A stretch of 64,000 nt of DNA from Dipylidium caninum (lineage: Eukaryota; Platyhelminthes; Cestoda; Cyclophyllidea; Dipylidiidae): positions 4,526,001 through 4,590,000 of the forward strand of contig QEYB01001046.1 of assembly GCA_017562135.1 (NCBI GenBank), in the 5' to 3' direction. The notes under the pieces were generated by a model. The model ran no database searches. It was not told where the DNA came from and worked only from the letters and a program-made list of their open reading frames with translations. Within the stretch, counting starts at the first letter, position 1. The number at the start of each line of letters is the position of its first letter. Shown piece by piece: positions 49,519 to 62,150 of the stretch. The translations under genes were made by a program, and so were the position numbers.

Positions 49519-51927
49519 TTAGTCGCAAATTCCTGGAGTGGAGTGGTAATCTGCGGAGCCCTCGCCGGCAGTAAGGTCGCTGGCGTCGGATCGCGAGGCA
49601 AGTTGGAACCAGGCCTCGAAGCGCCTGCAGGGCGGACGAAAAACCGCCTGCCAGACCTCGCGCCGTTCTGCTTTTGCTTTCGCGCCCAGCGTCAAACCAC
49701 CGATGAAGTCATTTGTTACTCCTCGGTCGAAGTCCCACACGGTTATTTCCAGCGTTCGCTTGTTCACCTCCGAGACGTCAAGTGCGAAGAAAAATTGCTG
49801 CGTAAAAATGCATGAAAACTTGACTTCTATACGTGATCCTTTAAACAACTAGTCTAAAGGCACGTTTCGAAGCGGATTAGTTACGTAAACAGTTTAATTC
49901 ATTGTATTCTCCAACCTAGCTGTGCAACGTCCTACCAGCGACCCGACAGAAATTTCTCTTATTTTGCCGTCGCAAAGTTGGTGCCCCGTTTCGTGCGGTG
50001 AGGCGTGAAGCTCAATCCAGTGCGGTGACGGAAGCCTCTAAATCGCGCATGTCCATAACACTTCCTTCACCATCGCACTGCACTCGTCTACGTTGTGTTT
50101 GATCCAACTTCCTGCCGACGCGCCTTTTAGTTGACGCAGATGCACTACAACATCCCACTTTTACTCCACGCCCAGTATTTGCAGAGTTTTGAAATAAAAT
50201 AAGTGGGAGTAATTATATTCATGCGACTCATTCACTCGCGGAGCCTCACTACATGCAGCATCCGCCGTGGGACAATGGGGGGAAGGGGAGGGCGGGGGGA
50301 CAAGCTGGAGGAGGCAAAACAGACATATTTAACGGGTGAGCCGCCTTAAAAGTTTCGACCTCTCCTTCAAGATTATCTTGTCTTTTTGCTATTAACAGAG
50401 ATTTTGGGCATCGCGAGTTTCAGGAGTCCCAACTCCTATGTTAGCGCATTTAATTAACTATGGTGTGCTTCCTGCATGTGAAAATAACTGAAAACTGTAA
50501 ACATTAGTCACATGGGGTGTCGGGAGCGCGTGTCAAGTGGTGAGGTATGCCCGGTTGCGCCGCTTGAAGCCGTGGGCTTCAAAGTTGATGCGCCCTCGAC
50601 TTGTCAAAAGTCATTACAAGTCGATCTATCAAAAGGCCCTGTTAGTCGAATTAAGCGAAACATTCGCTGAGTCCGACTTGCGTCAGGACGACACAACACC
50701 CGCCTCGGCCGTACGGTTGTCCGAGTCTACCAGCCAGTGGGTGTTGCCTTCTCACAGCAGGCGCAGTTGTTGCCACTAAACTTCCCCCCATATGGTTTGT
50801 GAAATAACTATTCCGCCCCAGAAACACAGGTTTACGCGAAACGCTGTCTGGTACCGGTCGTGGCATCCGCCTGCGCCCGCTTTAATGTCGCTGTCGCTGG
50901 ATATGCAAAAATTTGTGTTGCCCAGGCGAAACAATTAAATCAGGCTTAGAACGTACCTCGTGAAATTCCGGGAAAAGTGTGGACTTCTTTACTTTAGTTT
51001 TTTGTCTTGTTTTGCGCAGTTTGTCAGGTCGAAGATACCTGAAATGCAGGACGCGCCGGGTGAGGGAGAAGAGCTCTCCCCTGCATGCGTGTGTTGCAAC
51101 GTCGTCGTAACAAGCACAGGTTGCGTGTCACGACCCTACGCCTCGCGGGGTGGTTCGTCTAACTAAGCGTGGCTCTTCCAAGGGCAAGCGAAAATTGTTC
51201 GCTACTACGCTGCCAATCCCCATTTCAACTGCACAAGGGTCATGAGACAGGAGCCTGTGACTGCATGGTGCAGGACATGCGACTAGAATACCACAATTTC
51301 GGGAATTGTTATAACTAAGAACTTAAGCGTACAGCTTCACGAAGGGGTCGGACAGTCCGTTGTGGTCCATTGGAGTCAGGTCGGCGCAGCGCAAGATCTC
51401 CACGCAGAGCTGTTTCGTCTCCTCCATGTACCGCAGGGCGATTTGTATTTTTCCTCTGGTGGGGTTTGCCAAGTCATCGATCTCCTTGGAAAGCTACACA
51501 AACATCGGAATGTAGTGCACATTCAACATAATTGTAAGGCTCTCGACAGGTGGACAGCGCCTCCGTCTGAAACCACCTTTTACCTTATCTTTGACACATC
51601 GCCAACAGCATGGCAATGGTCACTTTAGAACTTCCTTATCAACCCAATCTTACGCTTTAATTCGTGCCCACAATTCAGGCGTAAAGAGGGGAGTGAATGA
51701 AGCTCCTTCCAAGGCAGCGTTGATCTTACGGGCTTGCGAGGATTTAGAGGGACTGCAAACTCCGACAGTCTATCCGGCAACAACTCTCCAAGAACAAGGC
51801 GGTACTCGCCCAACCAGTCTGCGCCGAAAACGTCCTCGTCCAATACGGCAAATCTAGACGGATGAAAATACGCTGAGTTTTCAACTCCACAAAAAGTTCT
51901 GCACAAAACAACCTCGAGTTGTTACCG

Positions 51928-51981
<54 letters not shown>

Positions 51982-54900
51982 TTCGAATGGAATAATGCCT
52001 TAGAACATGAGTGAAATGCCTGCCCCGCCCCGGGAGTGCGAAAAACGCAGAACCCATTTTAGGGCAGCCGAGACTCCCTCCTCCTCCCTCTCACTCCTCT
52101 CACCCCAACGCCAATGCTAACTGTTCCGCTCTATTTAAATTGATGTGGGGTCGGTGTCCCCTCTCACTCAGAAGCGAATTAATCCGTTTGCGCTCTTGAC
52201 TTTTAGCATTTAATAATTACTGACATAAAATAAAATGAGAATCATCACAAAACGCCAGCGGCGAGGATTCACAACCAACCTGAGAACTCTTTTTTCCACC
52301 TTTCGGGTGTCAAAACCGGTGAAAGTGAAGGTTTCATTCCAAACGGGATTGAGGTTTTGTGGAATGGTTCGGGTGCGAAAGCGCTTTCCAGTCGATGGCA
52401 GCAACTGGCACACCACAAATGGATCCGAAAGCCCATTCGCGTCCATGGCAATGAGGTTCTAAAGGGCCAGGAGAGGGCGTTCAGGAGGGTGGCGAATAAG
52501 GCCGCGGAGGTGGGGCGAGACGCGCCACCCACCACCACTGGCCAAGAGACAACTCGGAGGCATCTCGCCAAGTCGCAATTTGTCTGTGACCGTTTGTCCA
52601 GTGTGCCGCGCGCACGAGGCTCTCGTGGCACCGCCCCTCGTGGCCGCACACAACCCCTGACGTTGTGACTTAGGGACCCGCAACCGCAGCACCTGTTGGT
52701 GCCGAACCATTCGACTGGCGCATGACACCGACCTCTTACTTATGCATGGAAAGCCTTTCAGTGTCGTTTCATGGCAAGCGCCTCCTCACCTTGGCATTGT
52801 GTATCCGGACGTGAAGGTCGCAGTTATTGACATCGTGGGTGACAGAAAAGTAAAGAATCCCCAGCGGAGCTGAAACAGGGCAGACAGGAAATACAGACGC
52901 TAGGGTCTGTCTCAAAAGACTCGAGAGCAGAATCCGCTGTACCTCACAAAAGAAAGGTAGTCCAATCAGGTAAGTCAGGGTGCAAGGAAACCTGTTATCC
53001 TCTCCACTACTCTCTAATCTTCGGGAGTGCAAAAGTTAAACGGCCTACGTGATTACCTTCCGCGAAGGAGATGATGGACTTCCTGCAGGCGGGGGAGAGT
53101 CTCTGTGGAACTTCACCTCTGCGGCTGGAGAGAGGGGGGGTGTCGCGATCTTGGGATTGCTCAGCCCGAGGCGCATCCTGGTTTCAGGAAACAAACTTTG
53201 TACCTTCGCTTCGCTTCCGCGTTGGGGTGATCGCTCGACGGCGTGGAAACTATTCTGGGCGAGGGACTCATAAATTTGCTTAACTCTCTTGGAATCATTC
53301 TGGTGTGCCTGCGACGATAAAATTGTTTTCTCTTGCGACTGCTGCTCCTGGTGCTCTAGAGACGGCTTCCATGTTGGGACGTGAAATAACCCGAGGCGGC
53401 TTTCAGTCTGGGTGTTTGCGCTGCTGATGGGTGTGTCGTTTCCCGAGCCCGACATGGTCTCGCCGACAGGACTGCTCGGCCCGTCGGTCGGTGACTTTAC
53501 CGTCTGTTTGGCATCCTCACATGTGTATCTAGGAGCTGCCCAAATGCGTACTTCGGTCAGACTAATACTCCTCTAAGCGAAAATGAAGTAGGACTTCGGG
53601 CGCAATTTAGGGGTTTCCTCGCGTTCACATCAAACGTCGTTTGGCGCAATAGATGGACTTTTTCAGTTGACTTCTCACGTCCGCTCGGATACATGTGGCT
53701 CGTCAAACAGCGGCGTGCCTCATTGCAGTTGGCCGCCCCGTTGGCCTCGCGCCACGTCGGCAACGTGTACGGGCCTCGAAGGTGGCGTCCACGTGGGGGC
53801 AGCTCGTCTCGCAGTCCCCAACGCGCCCGCCGAGTGCCGTTGGGCATTCAGAATGCCCAGCGGCTCAGTCGCTTGGTGAGCACCACGGCCTCCACGCAGA
53901 GGGGGGTCGGGGATATCCGGTCCACGTCGTCAAAATTCATCCCTTCACAGCCCCATTCATGGAGACCCCAGAAGTACCACCCGTTTGTGATAAGAATTTC
54001 TTACTGGGAAGGCGGGAGAGAAGGTCATCCTTTCGACTTAATTCACAATCGGGTGTAGACCAGCCTTGCAGGTCGATTGTGAACAAATTCAAAGGACAGC
54101 GTGTCCCCTCCTCGTCAGACCCAATTTTGTGTGCCCCACACCCATTCGGTCCGCTTTTGTGATCGGGCCAGAGCAGAGGAAGCAGGCTTACCTGTGAGAC
54201 CTCCATGGCTGTCACCGCCTTCACCTGACACTCTCGGCTCCACGGGTCTTTCTGAAAACAAGCGCAAACGAAGACACTTAGTCGACTTTCTTCTCCTTTA
54301 AAACTATACTTTCAACAATTAACTGTCGTTAATAATTATGCGCCAGTTATCTTTTCTGAGCCCGCCGCTGGATCCCACGGGTATCGCAAGCACCGGCACT
54401 GCCCCAGATGGCGCGGGTGAGAATTTCGTGGTCACCTCCTCACAGGGAAAGTCTCACTTAGCGGGAGTCGCCGCGAGTAGATTGTGGTACAGGTGGGAGG
54501 CGAGTGTCCAAACGAGTTGGACGAGCACAGACCCGCTAGTGGTGTGCATTTACTTCTCCACGGCGGCATTCACACTCGTGCAAACACACGCATGGCGGCG
54601 GGCTACCGCGGTCTGTGAGCCGGCAAACGAAGCAGCAGCAAGTAATGTGGCCATACTTTCGACGCGGGTCCAGTCGTCGTCACCGACCTGGGCGCCACTC
54701 GTCGCCGGGCTGTAGTCTCCAGTGCAAAGCCGTAAGCAAACTCGTCCATCCGTCCACTGCCACGGCGGGTCTGGAGCTCAGTGGACTGGTGGGACAACTG
54801 CTGTGTAGGCCGCCTCTGGGCAGAGTTCTGTTGAACCACGCACCCGACCGCTTCCAGATCTGCAAGTGAGGGAAAGTCTAGAAAACACCTCCCGTCTTTA

Positions 54901-57445
54901 TAATCTGCTCTTTCCTGAAGCTTGTCTGTTCCAGTCCAAGTGTGTGCAGCGCCATTACAGAAGTTGATGAAACGAAACCTACAGAAGCCGTGAATTTCTA
55001 AGCCATGAGTAAAAAGATGGCGTCCTTTCCCACAAACCGATATTCGCTTCTGACTGACATATACACAAGGACTTTGGATATCAATAAAAGTGAAGTGAAA
55101 TTATGTCATTAGCTGAAGAACTAGCGGACCCCTGCGACCAAAACGGCTGCTGTACAGAATCTGGCTGCTTGTAGGCCCACAGCGCGGACGAATGGTCACG
55201 TCGCCAGTTCCCCTGTCTTCCCGCAGAACCCTCGCCAAGGCAGTGTCTCGAAACCGCTTAAATGACGCGAGTAGGGCGCCTCGGCCTCTCCGCCATTCAG
55301 CGCTTGAGCACACACACTTAGGGTGAAAATGAGAGCGCCACACAGTCCGGCCTTCTGCTGCCTTGTTAATCTTCTTCGCTCGTAGGGGCAGGACTCATGC
55401 GAAGAAGGAGCCATTTGCCGAATAATTGGTAATACGGAACCGTTGATAGTAAACACTCCTCTAGAAATAACTTACTCCTGGTGTGTTACACTATTCCGGT
55501 GAAATAAGCAGTCATTGCTAAGGAATGCAGTCTTCACAGGCTTTAGAAGTCGCGCTAAGATTGATAGATAAACATTCGATCTGGCCTAATGAACGTGAGA
55601 AGTCTTTTGGGGCTGCAGGTTTTGGAACTTGGGAAATCAGGTCAGCCGCGAATGCCCGACTCGCTCGGGGCGCACAAACGGGCCCTAGTGAGGGTGGACG
55701 TTGAAGTACGAGTGCCTCAAAGCCTCCTCCAAACACTCACGCAGGCGCGCCCACTGCTGGCGAGAGCCGACAGTCTTCCGCCAAATCAGCACGAGCACAT
55801 GAACGCCTCACCTTGTGACCTGGCTGGCCTCATGGGGTCACGAAGCAACAAGCGCAAGAGCATTTCTTTCCCGCCTGACTAACGAATTAACCGGAGACGC
55901 GAGCCATTTGAGGAGGCAAATGTGGTTCGCCATATTCGAGCAGAACTTGCCGGCGCAGGCGACGGCACGACGACGGGGGCGCAGGTTCGGTGCTTCCTGT
56001 GTCCAAAACTCTCGTTCCGTGAGGGGTTGTAAGGTTCGGCGCCGCCGCGTCGCGCACATCGCCGGACAGAGGCGAATATATTTTAATCCGAACAGATGCG
56101 ACGCCTCGTGATGCTCCCCGAGGTCATGGCCGTGGTGACACTCGAGCACTCGGCACTGCAAACAGCGCACCGACCTGTCCCGCACTTCGCCGCCCCGGTG
56201 ATTTGTGCTGTCCAAACTGCCTGAATTTATGTCGTCGTCCAGCGCTGCGCCCACTACACAATTTTACTAATTAGGCAATGTAATCCGAGCAGCAGCTCTC
56301 TCCTGCGATCCGACCATTTCCCTTGTCGTTCCATGCAGTGGCCAAACTCAAAAGTAGTCACTTTTGTCAAGTGAGCATCCTCCTCCCGGATGTTGGCTCA
56401 GGAATGGCAGTGGCAAACAGTGCAGAGGACGAAAAAGTGGACATAATTATGATTTCAGCAGTCTGTAACTGAGGTTAAGATGTCACCCACCTCTCTGGCT
56501 TCACAGCACAGTTTGCAGAGGTGGAAGCGATTGCTGGAGTGTGTGAGAGAAGTACTTGGGTTGAGAGACATTGGAATCGAAAAGAAGCCTGAAAGTCGAG
56601 AAAGAGACTGGCGGCGGTCAAGCGAAAGTGACTTTTGCTTCGACCGAGAGCCGACCGCCCCATTGTACGCGGACCGATCCTGAGGACTGGGAGCCTTCTG
56701 GGGGTCGCCTCGTTGGTCAGCAGGCTGCCATAACTCCCACACCCGCCCCAACATCCGCGAACCTGTCCGCCGATCGCCCGCTACTCCACACGACTCCGGC
56801 GGCAGGTACCGCGACGGCGAGATGTCGGAGGCGTCCGCGGTTGAGCTCGTTTCTTCGGTAAACTCCACTGAACAACGATTACAGACAAGGCGCCCACAGT
56901 CGGCGCAATGCGTAGACGACTTGAGAAGCAGGCCAAATTCGTGGCCACAAATACTGCAAGCAGTTCTGTTGCGCGGCACTGCAGTCATCTTCATATTTTC
57001 CAATCGCTTCAGCATTGACCTACAAGTGGCGGTAGAGTGAATGCGACCCGTCGGGCTAGCAAGCGGATGGGTCACGAGCACCCGGGAAGAGCACCTTAAG
57101 TGGGGGTGCCCCCCGGTCTGCCATGCCACCTCGGTGGTGTGGTGAGGAATGCACGTCTCCGCGGACTGCGTTAGCCACTACAGTTGGTAATCTAAGTGTG
57201 CACACCGTTGCGCCTCTTTTGGGGTCGAGTTGGGCCCCGACAACAATACTGACGACGCATACTCTAGCAATGATGGGAAAAACTGAAATTGCACCGGCTT
57301 TATCGGCACATCCATTGAAGTTTGGGGCAACTGACCCGACTCGTTTGTTTTCCCTCTCCGTGATTGATTCGTTTCGCTGGAGCACGCGACAAATGTGGTC
57401 CAGTTCTTCGTTGGACAGCCTGGTATTCGCTCGTCTCTGATTGGC
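49519..57445 (-). CDS. RPH3A: Rabphilin-3A homologue (Rab-binding zinc finger + two C2 domains)
   Basis: Rabphilin is a Rab3/Rab27 effector on secretory vesicles. Exons in transcript order: 57445-57336, 57019-56491, 54859-about 54688, 53503-53057, 52869-52790, 52458-52280, 51853-51730, 51455-51333, 51038-50957, 49797-49519 (stop TAA). The N-terminal helix reads LSNEELDHICRVLQRNESIT and continues to RLENMK. The zinc finger has CSIC, CADC, CNRC and CKLC pairs, but about 118 residues lie between the last two. Next come IWKRSGAWFNRTLP (Rab-contact SGAWF) and a Ser/Pro linker. C2A is LGILYFSVTHDVNNCDLHV, MDANGLSDPFV, NPVWNETF, LDEDVFGADWLGEYR. C2B is IQIALRYMEETKQLCVEILR, MDHNGLSDPFVKL, FPEFHE, VWDFDRGVTNDFIGG, AKAERREVWQ. 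The Ca2+-binding Asp positions look retained in both C2 domains. Most joins are in phase. 54688 to 53503, 53057 to 52869 and 51730 to 51455 need additional short exons. The first coding exon lies above 57445. Confidence 0.96.
51933..51981. repeat. (CGT)16 microsatellite in a rabphilin intron
   Basis: About 49 nt of pure CGT repeats (ACG/GAC on the rabphilin sense strand), 80 nt upstream of the splice acceptor of the exon 51853-51730. It is between the two halves of C2A and non-coding in the model. Confidence 0.95.
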
Positions 57446-60400
57446 CTGAGCAACCGTGGACCATCCGGTTCCCAATCTAAAAACACGCGTAAAGTGGAAA
57501 TGTATTCCCGCATCGCTCACGAAGTCCTCCTGTGCCTGCGTCGCAGTCACCGCCCTTCATGGCGTAGGGAAAAGTATTCTCAAATGAATCCTCCCAGGTT
57601 ATCGAATCAGCCTGATGTAATTCCGTGTGGGTAGTTAGGCTAAGTCCAGACTCTTTCCCCATGCTACAGTGCACCTCCGCACAGGCTGACAAGTCGCCGG
57701 AAGGGCATCAGAACGACGCAGCGACTGTCCAATGAACTTTTTGGAAAGAAGCTCTGCCGCATCTCCACCGGCTCAGTGAGTAGACCAGGTGTTGAGGCAG
57801 GAGACACCCCACTCTCTCCCCTCACGCCCTACCTTCTTTACCACCGCACGCAACTTTGCCAAAACACCTACTACTTCGTGCAGCCATCAAGCGGGTTATT
57901 TGATGATAAAATTAATGTTAAAACACACCTTGCACGCAGGGCTAACTGACGATCATTGGGACAAACGTATCCCTCCATCAGTGCGTTAGTGAAATACCGC
58001 GTCTGGGCCGGTCGGATTGTCTATGAGGGTGCTGCGCCCGGTTGTGCTATTGCGAGGTCTGCAGATGCAGGCAAAAACAGGGAGTAAGGAGCAATAGTCG
58101 GTCGGTCGGTCGGTCGGTCGGTCGGTCGGTCGGTCATCAAAATCGCACGTGGCAAGCCAAACGAGGGGTGCTGGGCCAAAACAGCAAGAGAGGAAAGGGC
58201 AGGTCAACTGGTCGCTGTTATGCCACTAGCGTGCATAGGGGGAAGTATGAGGGTAAAGGGAGAAGTATCCAGTCTTTGCGTATTTAAGACGAAATACGAA
58301 GAGCTCTCCACGTCAAAAGAAAAGCATTGCGTTTAGAAATAGAACTTTATACGCATAAAAACAGAGCAATCTGTCGATGATATACTAAAATATGCGAAAG
58401 AGGAGTTGAACAAGCAAACTCTATTACGTTCACACCACTCCTGGACGGATGGCTTAAGGTACCTTTGCATAATGCGCACATCGTCGGCCCCACCCACAGT
58501 CTCCTACTCCTCCCCGTGACACCCGAGAGACCGCCGCGCCCGTACGCAACGCACTTTCAACCGCGAGTTACCAGATTGCAAGCTTAGGAAGGGGGCAGTC
58601 ATTCGCTCTTTCAAGCCCGTCATAGTTTCTCAGCAGATCTCCACTTTATGTTTTACTTGGTTCTGAAAATATGGCCGCCCTTGCCAGATGTCACAAATTG
58701 CTGCCACGTGACGGGTGCATCATATGAAGCCACCATGAAGGCGCACAAACGGAGTAGCAAATTCAGAAGAGCCTAGAAATAGTCCTAAATGCTCATCCAT
58801 CCCCAGTGAAGAGCTCGATGCACCCTGCCTAAGGTGGACGCATTCTCTGTTCGGATTCAAGGCACCTGTACTAAAAAAGGAATGGTGCACAGCGAAGGAG
58901 GTGGATTTGTACATGAAGTTCTAATGCGAAACTAGAGAACCACAATGCTGAAAAATGCTGAAAATTCCCTCACTTACAAATGTGTATGTACAACAATTTC
59001 AAAGCTGCCTATACGGAGGCTTTTTTAAAGGTCTACTCGGATTCTAGGCACGTTTTAGCAAATCATTGAAACTTACAATAACTGACCACCGAGTTGTTGG
59101 TTGAGAATGCGAAAGTAAAAGGTAGGAAATCAACGTGAATGCTCACAAAAGGAGCATTGTATGTCACTTACGAGCAATTTGCAACTGTCCAGCATTCAAG
59201 TTAAGTCGTTATTGATGACAACCAACAGCCGGAGGTAGAGTAACTCACAAAATCTCATCGTAAATGCGACCTTGGGCTGACGGCACGCCTTTATTCGACA
59301 GCTTATCGAAATCCCATTGGGCCGACGCAGAGTGAGGGGAGAGGAAGAGAGCACCACGTCCGCTCGGGCCTTTGTCGCCCGATTCGCGTGTGACCACGTC
59401 GCCAAGCCACCATGCTCCCCAGTTGCCACTCTGATTGGCTGAGGCGGTCACAGAGAGCAGCGGGGACAACCAATGGGTTGGAGGCATTTGTTCCGCCTGA
59501 CTCAGCTGCCGATTGGCCGGCCAATTCGCACGAGCACAGTGGCCTTCCAGACTGTCAGCCGTGCACCGACCCTCGGGCCCTCTCTCTTCCTCATCTCCGT
59601 TGGTGAACAACTGTTTGTGCTGATCGCATTTGCCCTTTAACTCAAACATCTCCACATTCTGGGTTGCTTAAAACTAACCTCTGCAAACAAACTTAAGGCC
59701 GATGAAATTGATCCCAAAGAAAGGGGCATTGAGGTGCCGGGGTGTGGTGATTTTAACAACTCCTCACTGGTATAAGTAAAGCGGTTTCCTTTCGCAATCC
59801 GCCTTAGCTCTTTTCGATTTGGCTTGTTGCATTTTCCTACAAAAACTATATATAAGTACCCATTAGACCCGCACAACTCTCGACCCTCTTGATGCCAATT
59901 GTTTTCCAAAACTTGCGCGTAGTTGAAGAACCCCCGCGGCAACTTACCTTTGGGCATAACGGAAGAAACTTGTAGGCTCGTCACTCACCTGAAACCCTGC
60001 CTTTCTATCGAAAGACGGCAGCACATTTTACCTCTGTTACTTCGTCAACCCGTTAAGATAGATGATTGTAGTTGTGTGATCATAGTTATGCTCTGTACCG
60101 CCTCATCTAATCGCGAGGCATTAGGCTGACCCTTCGAGGCAAATTATTTGCCCCAAAATCGCAAGATGAGCCATCCATAAAAGTAGTAAGGAGAGAGCAG
60201 AAGATGAGCATTTTTGGAGGGAAAGTAATTTGCTCTTTTCAAATGAACAGTGGGATACAAGTGCGATGTTATTGAGGCTTTTTTCAATTTAATTTTGCGC
60301 AGAATCGTGATAGAAATGCAAATTGGCCTACACAGTATACCGAACCCATGCCTGCCGAAAAACCATCGAGTGTCGTTGTGGAAGCCAAAGTCAATTTGAC

Positions 60401-61309
60401 CTCAGTGCCTAGAGCTGATGATTTGAGCATCAAGAAAAATATACGTTGCACAAGAAATTGCCATTCAATTTTCATGTGGAGAAAATTTTTTAAGAATAGG
60501 CTAGTTCGTGATCTGCCTTCCCATGAATTAAGCATTCCCTTTTCGACGACGAATTGTGATTGGAGATTTGGTGATTAAATGAATACCGAACAAGGCGATT
60601 TTCGAGTGACCTGAGTAATCAGGGTGGCACAGGCGTGAAAACCGGCTCCCCTAAAAGCATCGTGCGGCGAAGCCGGTCGCCAGGGGCGGTCCACTCCCCT
60701 CCGGAGAGGTCCGCGCCGAACCCGAAGCTCCCTCACCAGTGGCAGTCGCTCGAGGCAACGTCCAGCGATTCGAGGTAATAAAGCAGCGCAGTAATCCGCT
60801 CACACTCTCCTGCCACTGAGGCAGATAAAGAGGTGGATTAATGTAATCAGACCCCAGTGCAGTTTTGCTACGGCAAGCAAACTCTGTTTAGGGCACCAGA
60901 CCTCTCCCATACAAGCCTCCATGGCCATAGTGTCCGTAAAACTTAGCAAATAACCGAGTTTACTCAGTCAATGGCACCACAAAAACCAGCATATTTCCGT
61001 CCCCGTTGCTCCACCTGACATCAACACATTTTAACAGTCACGAAAGACTTTTGTTCACTAAAATAGTTTTGAACGCTTGAAACATTCCATACGTCCGATG
61101 TGGAAAGTTTGAGAGATGAAGACAAAATACATCACGTTTACCGGAAAGTTCTGCCCGTTTCTATGACACAAATTTTCGACTCGCAGCACATGTTTGTTTG
61201 ACACATGTTCGCCTCTCTCTCTCTTCTTATCCTTCAATGCTTACATACTGACGTAGCAAACTAGTTGAAACAAAGTTCATTCACGTTGGCCTTGAGTGCG
61301 AAGTCATAG
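57446..61309. other. Rabphilin 5' region, no certain exon
   Basis: Should contain the rabphilin start codon and promoter. The longest minus-strand frame (59245-59655) starts at an ATG-containing stretch (MFELKGKCDQHKQLF) and ends at a good donor (ATTTT/GTGAGT), so it could be a 5' exon of this or another minus-strand gene. It shows no rabphilin-like or other motif. A second minus frame at 59637-59984 is likewise unassigned. Confidence 0.35.
58097..58135. repeat. (GTCG)n tetranucleotide microsatellite
   Basis: Nearly ten perfect GTCG units upstream of the first recognised rabphilin exon, in an intron or 5' flank. Confidence 0.95.
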
Positions 61310-62150
61310 TGCACCCGTGGCTACTGATAAGGCTCATTTGTGCCACTGTATTTCATAAGAAATTCAACGAGGAAGAGGTGCTACAGAAGCACGTAGACGT
61401 GTATTTAAGACGTTTGGCGAAGGTGCAGTTGCTGATGGGAAGGCGGTTCGAAAAGTGTGATCGACGACGATGTTGCTGGGACCATGCTGGAGCAAGATGC
61501 CTTTCTGACAGCAGGTGAGATCAGCTCAGCAAACCATTTCGGCCATACGCGTAAGATTGGACATAGTCAAGATGGCTGCCCCACACGAGCGAGTTGGGGA
61601 GAATGTGGATGATCGAGACGTCGTACGCGCCTCTCTGCCTGCGCGGAAAAAAATCGAGTCCTTCTTGAAGCGGATGGTGACTAGGGATGAGAAGTGGGTT
61701 ATCTGCGAGAAGATCGTAAGGAAAAGGGCATCTTGTGAACCCGGAGCATCGACCCCTCCCCCGTCTAGCCCAGATTGGACTCTGGTTAAGAGAACGTTGT
61801 GTGCGTATGGTGGGACATTCGAGGACCAGTGCGTGATGAGCATTTAAAACCGAAGGAGAAGCTTAATCCCGAGAAGCATGTGAGAAATTGGATAATTTCC
61901 AGACAGCGATGCTCGAGAAGAAGGACCTCACGTAGCATCATGGTAATGACAGCACGCTCGTCCGGACCAGTGTGCAGCCCGGGGCCTAAGAATACTGGGT
62001 GGTATAAGACTACCCTAGGAAGACGTCGGAGGCGGAGGAGGCGGCAGAGTGGGTATCGAGGTCCAGGAAGTCGTCTGCTCTATGGGGCAATGTCTAGCTC
62101 GTGGTCGGCCCTTAACATACAAAAGCAAATATTTGTCACCTTCCCCCATT
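61310..62150 (+). mobile_element. Degenerate mariner (Tc1/mariner) transposase relic
   Basis: Matches to mariner transposase appear in order but in changing frames. The first HTH region is DKAHLCHC, stop, EIQRGRGATEARRRVF, FGEGAVADGKAVRKV (61317-61460). The second HTH region is DDDVAGTMLEQDAFLTAGEI, then DIVKMAAPHERVGE, the WVPHEL-motif region with Trp lost. The catalytic core is FLKRMVTRDEKWVICEKIVR followed by RKRASCEPG (61651-61750), containing the TxDEKW signature with the first catalytic Asp. Next comes CVWWDIRG..DEHLKPKEKLNPE (61799-61885). In-frame stops and at least two frameshifts show it is inactive. The second and third catalytic Asp regions are not recognisable after 61.9 kb. I did not find terminal inverted repeats or flanking TA duplications. 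Confidence 0.82.
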
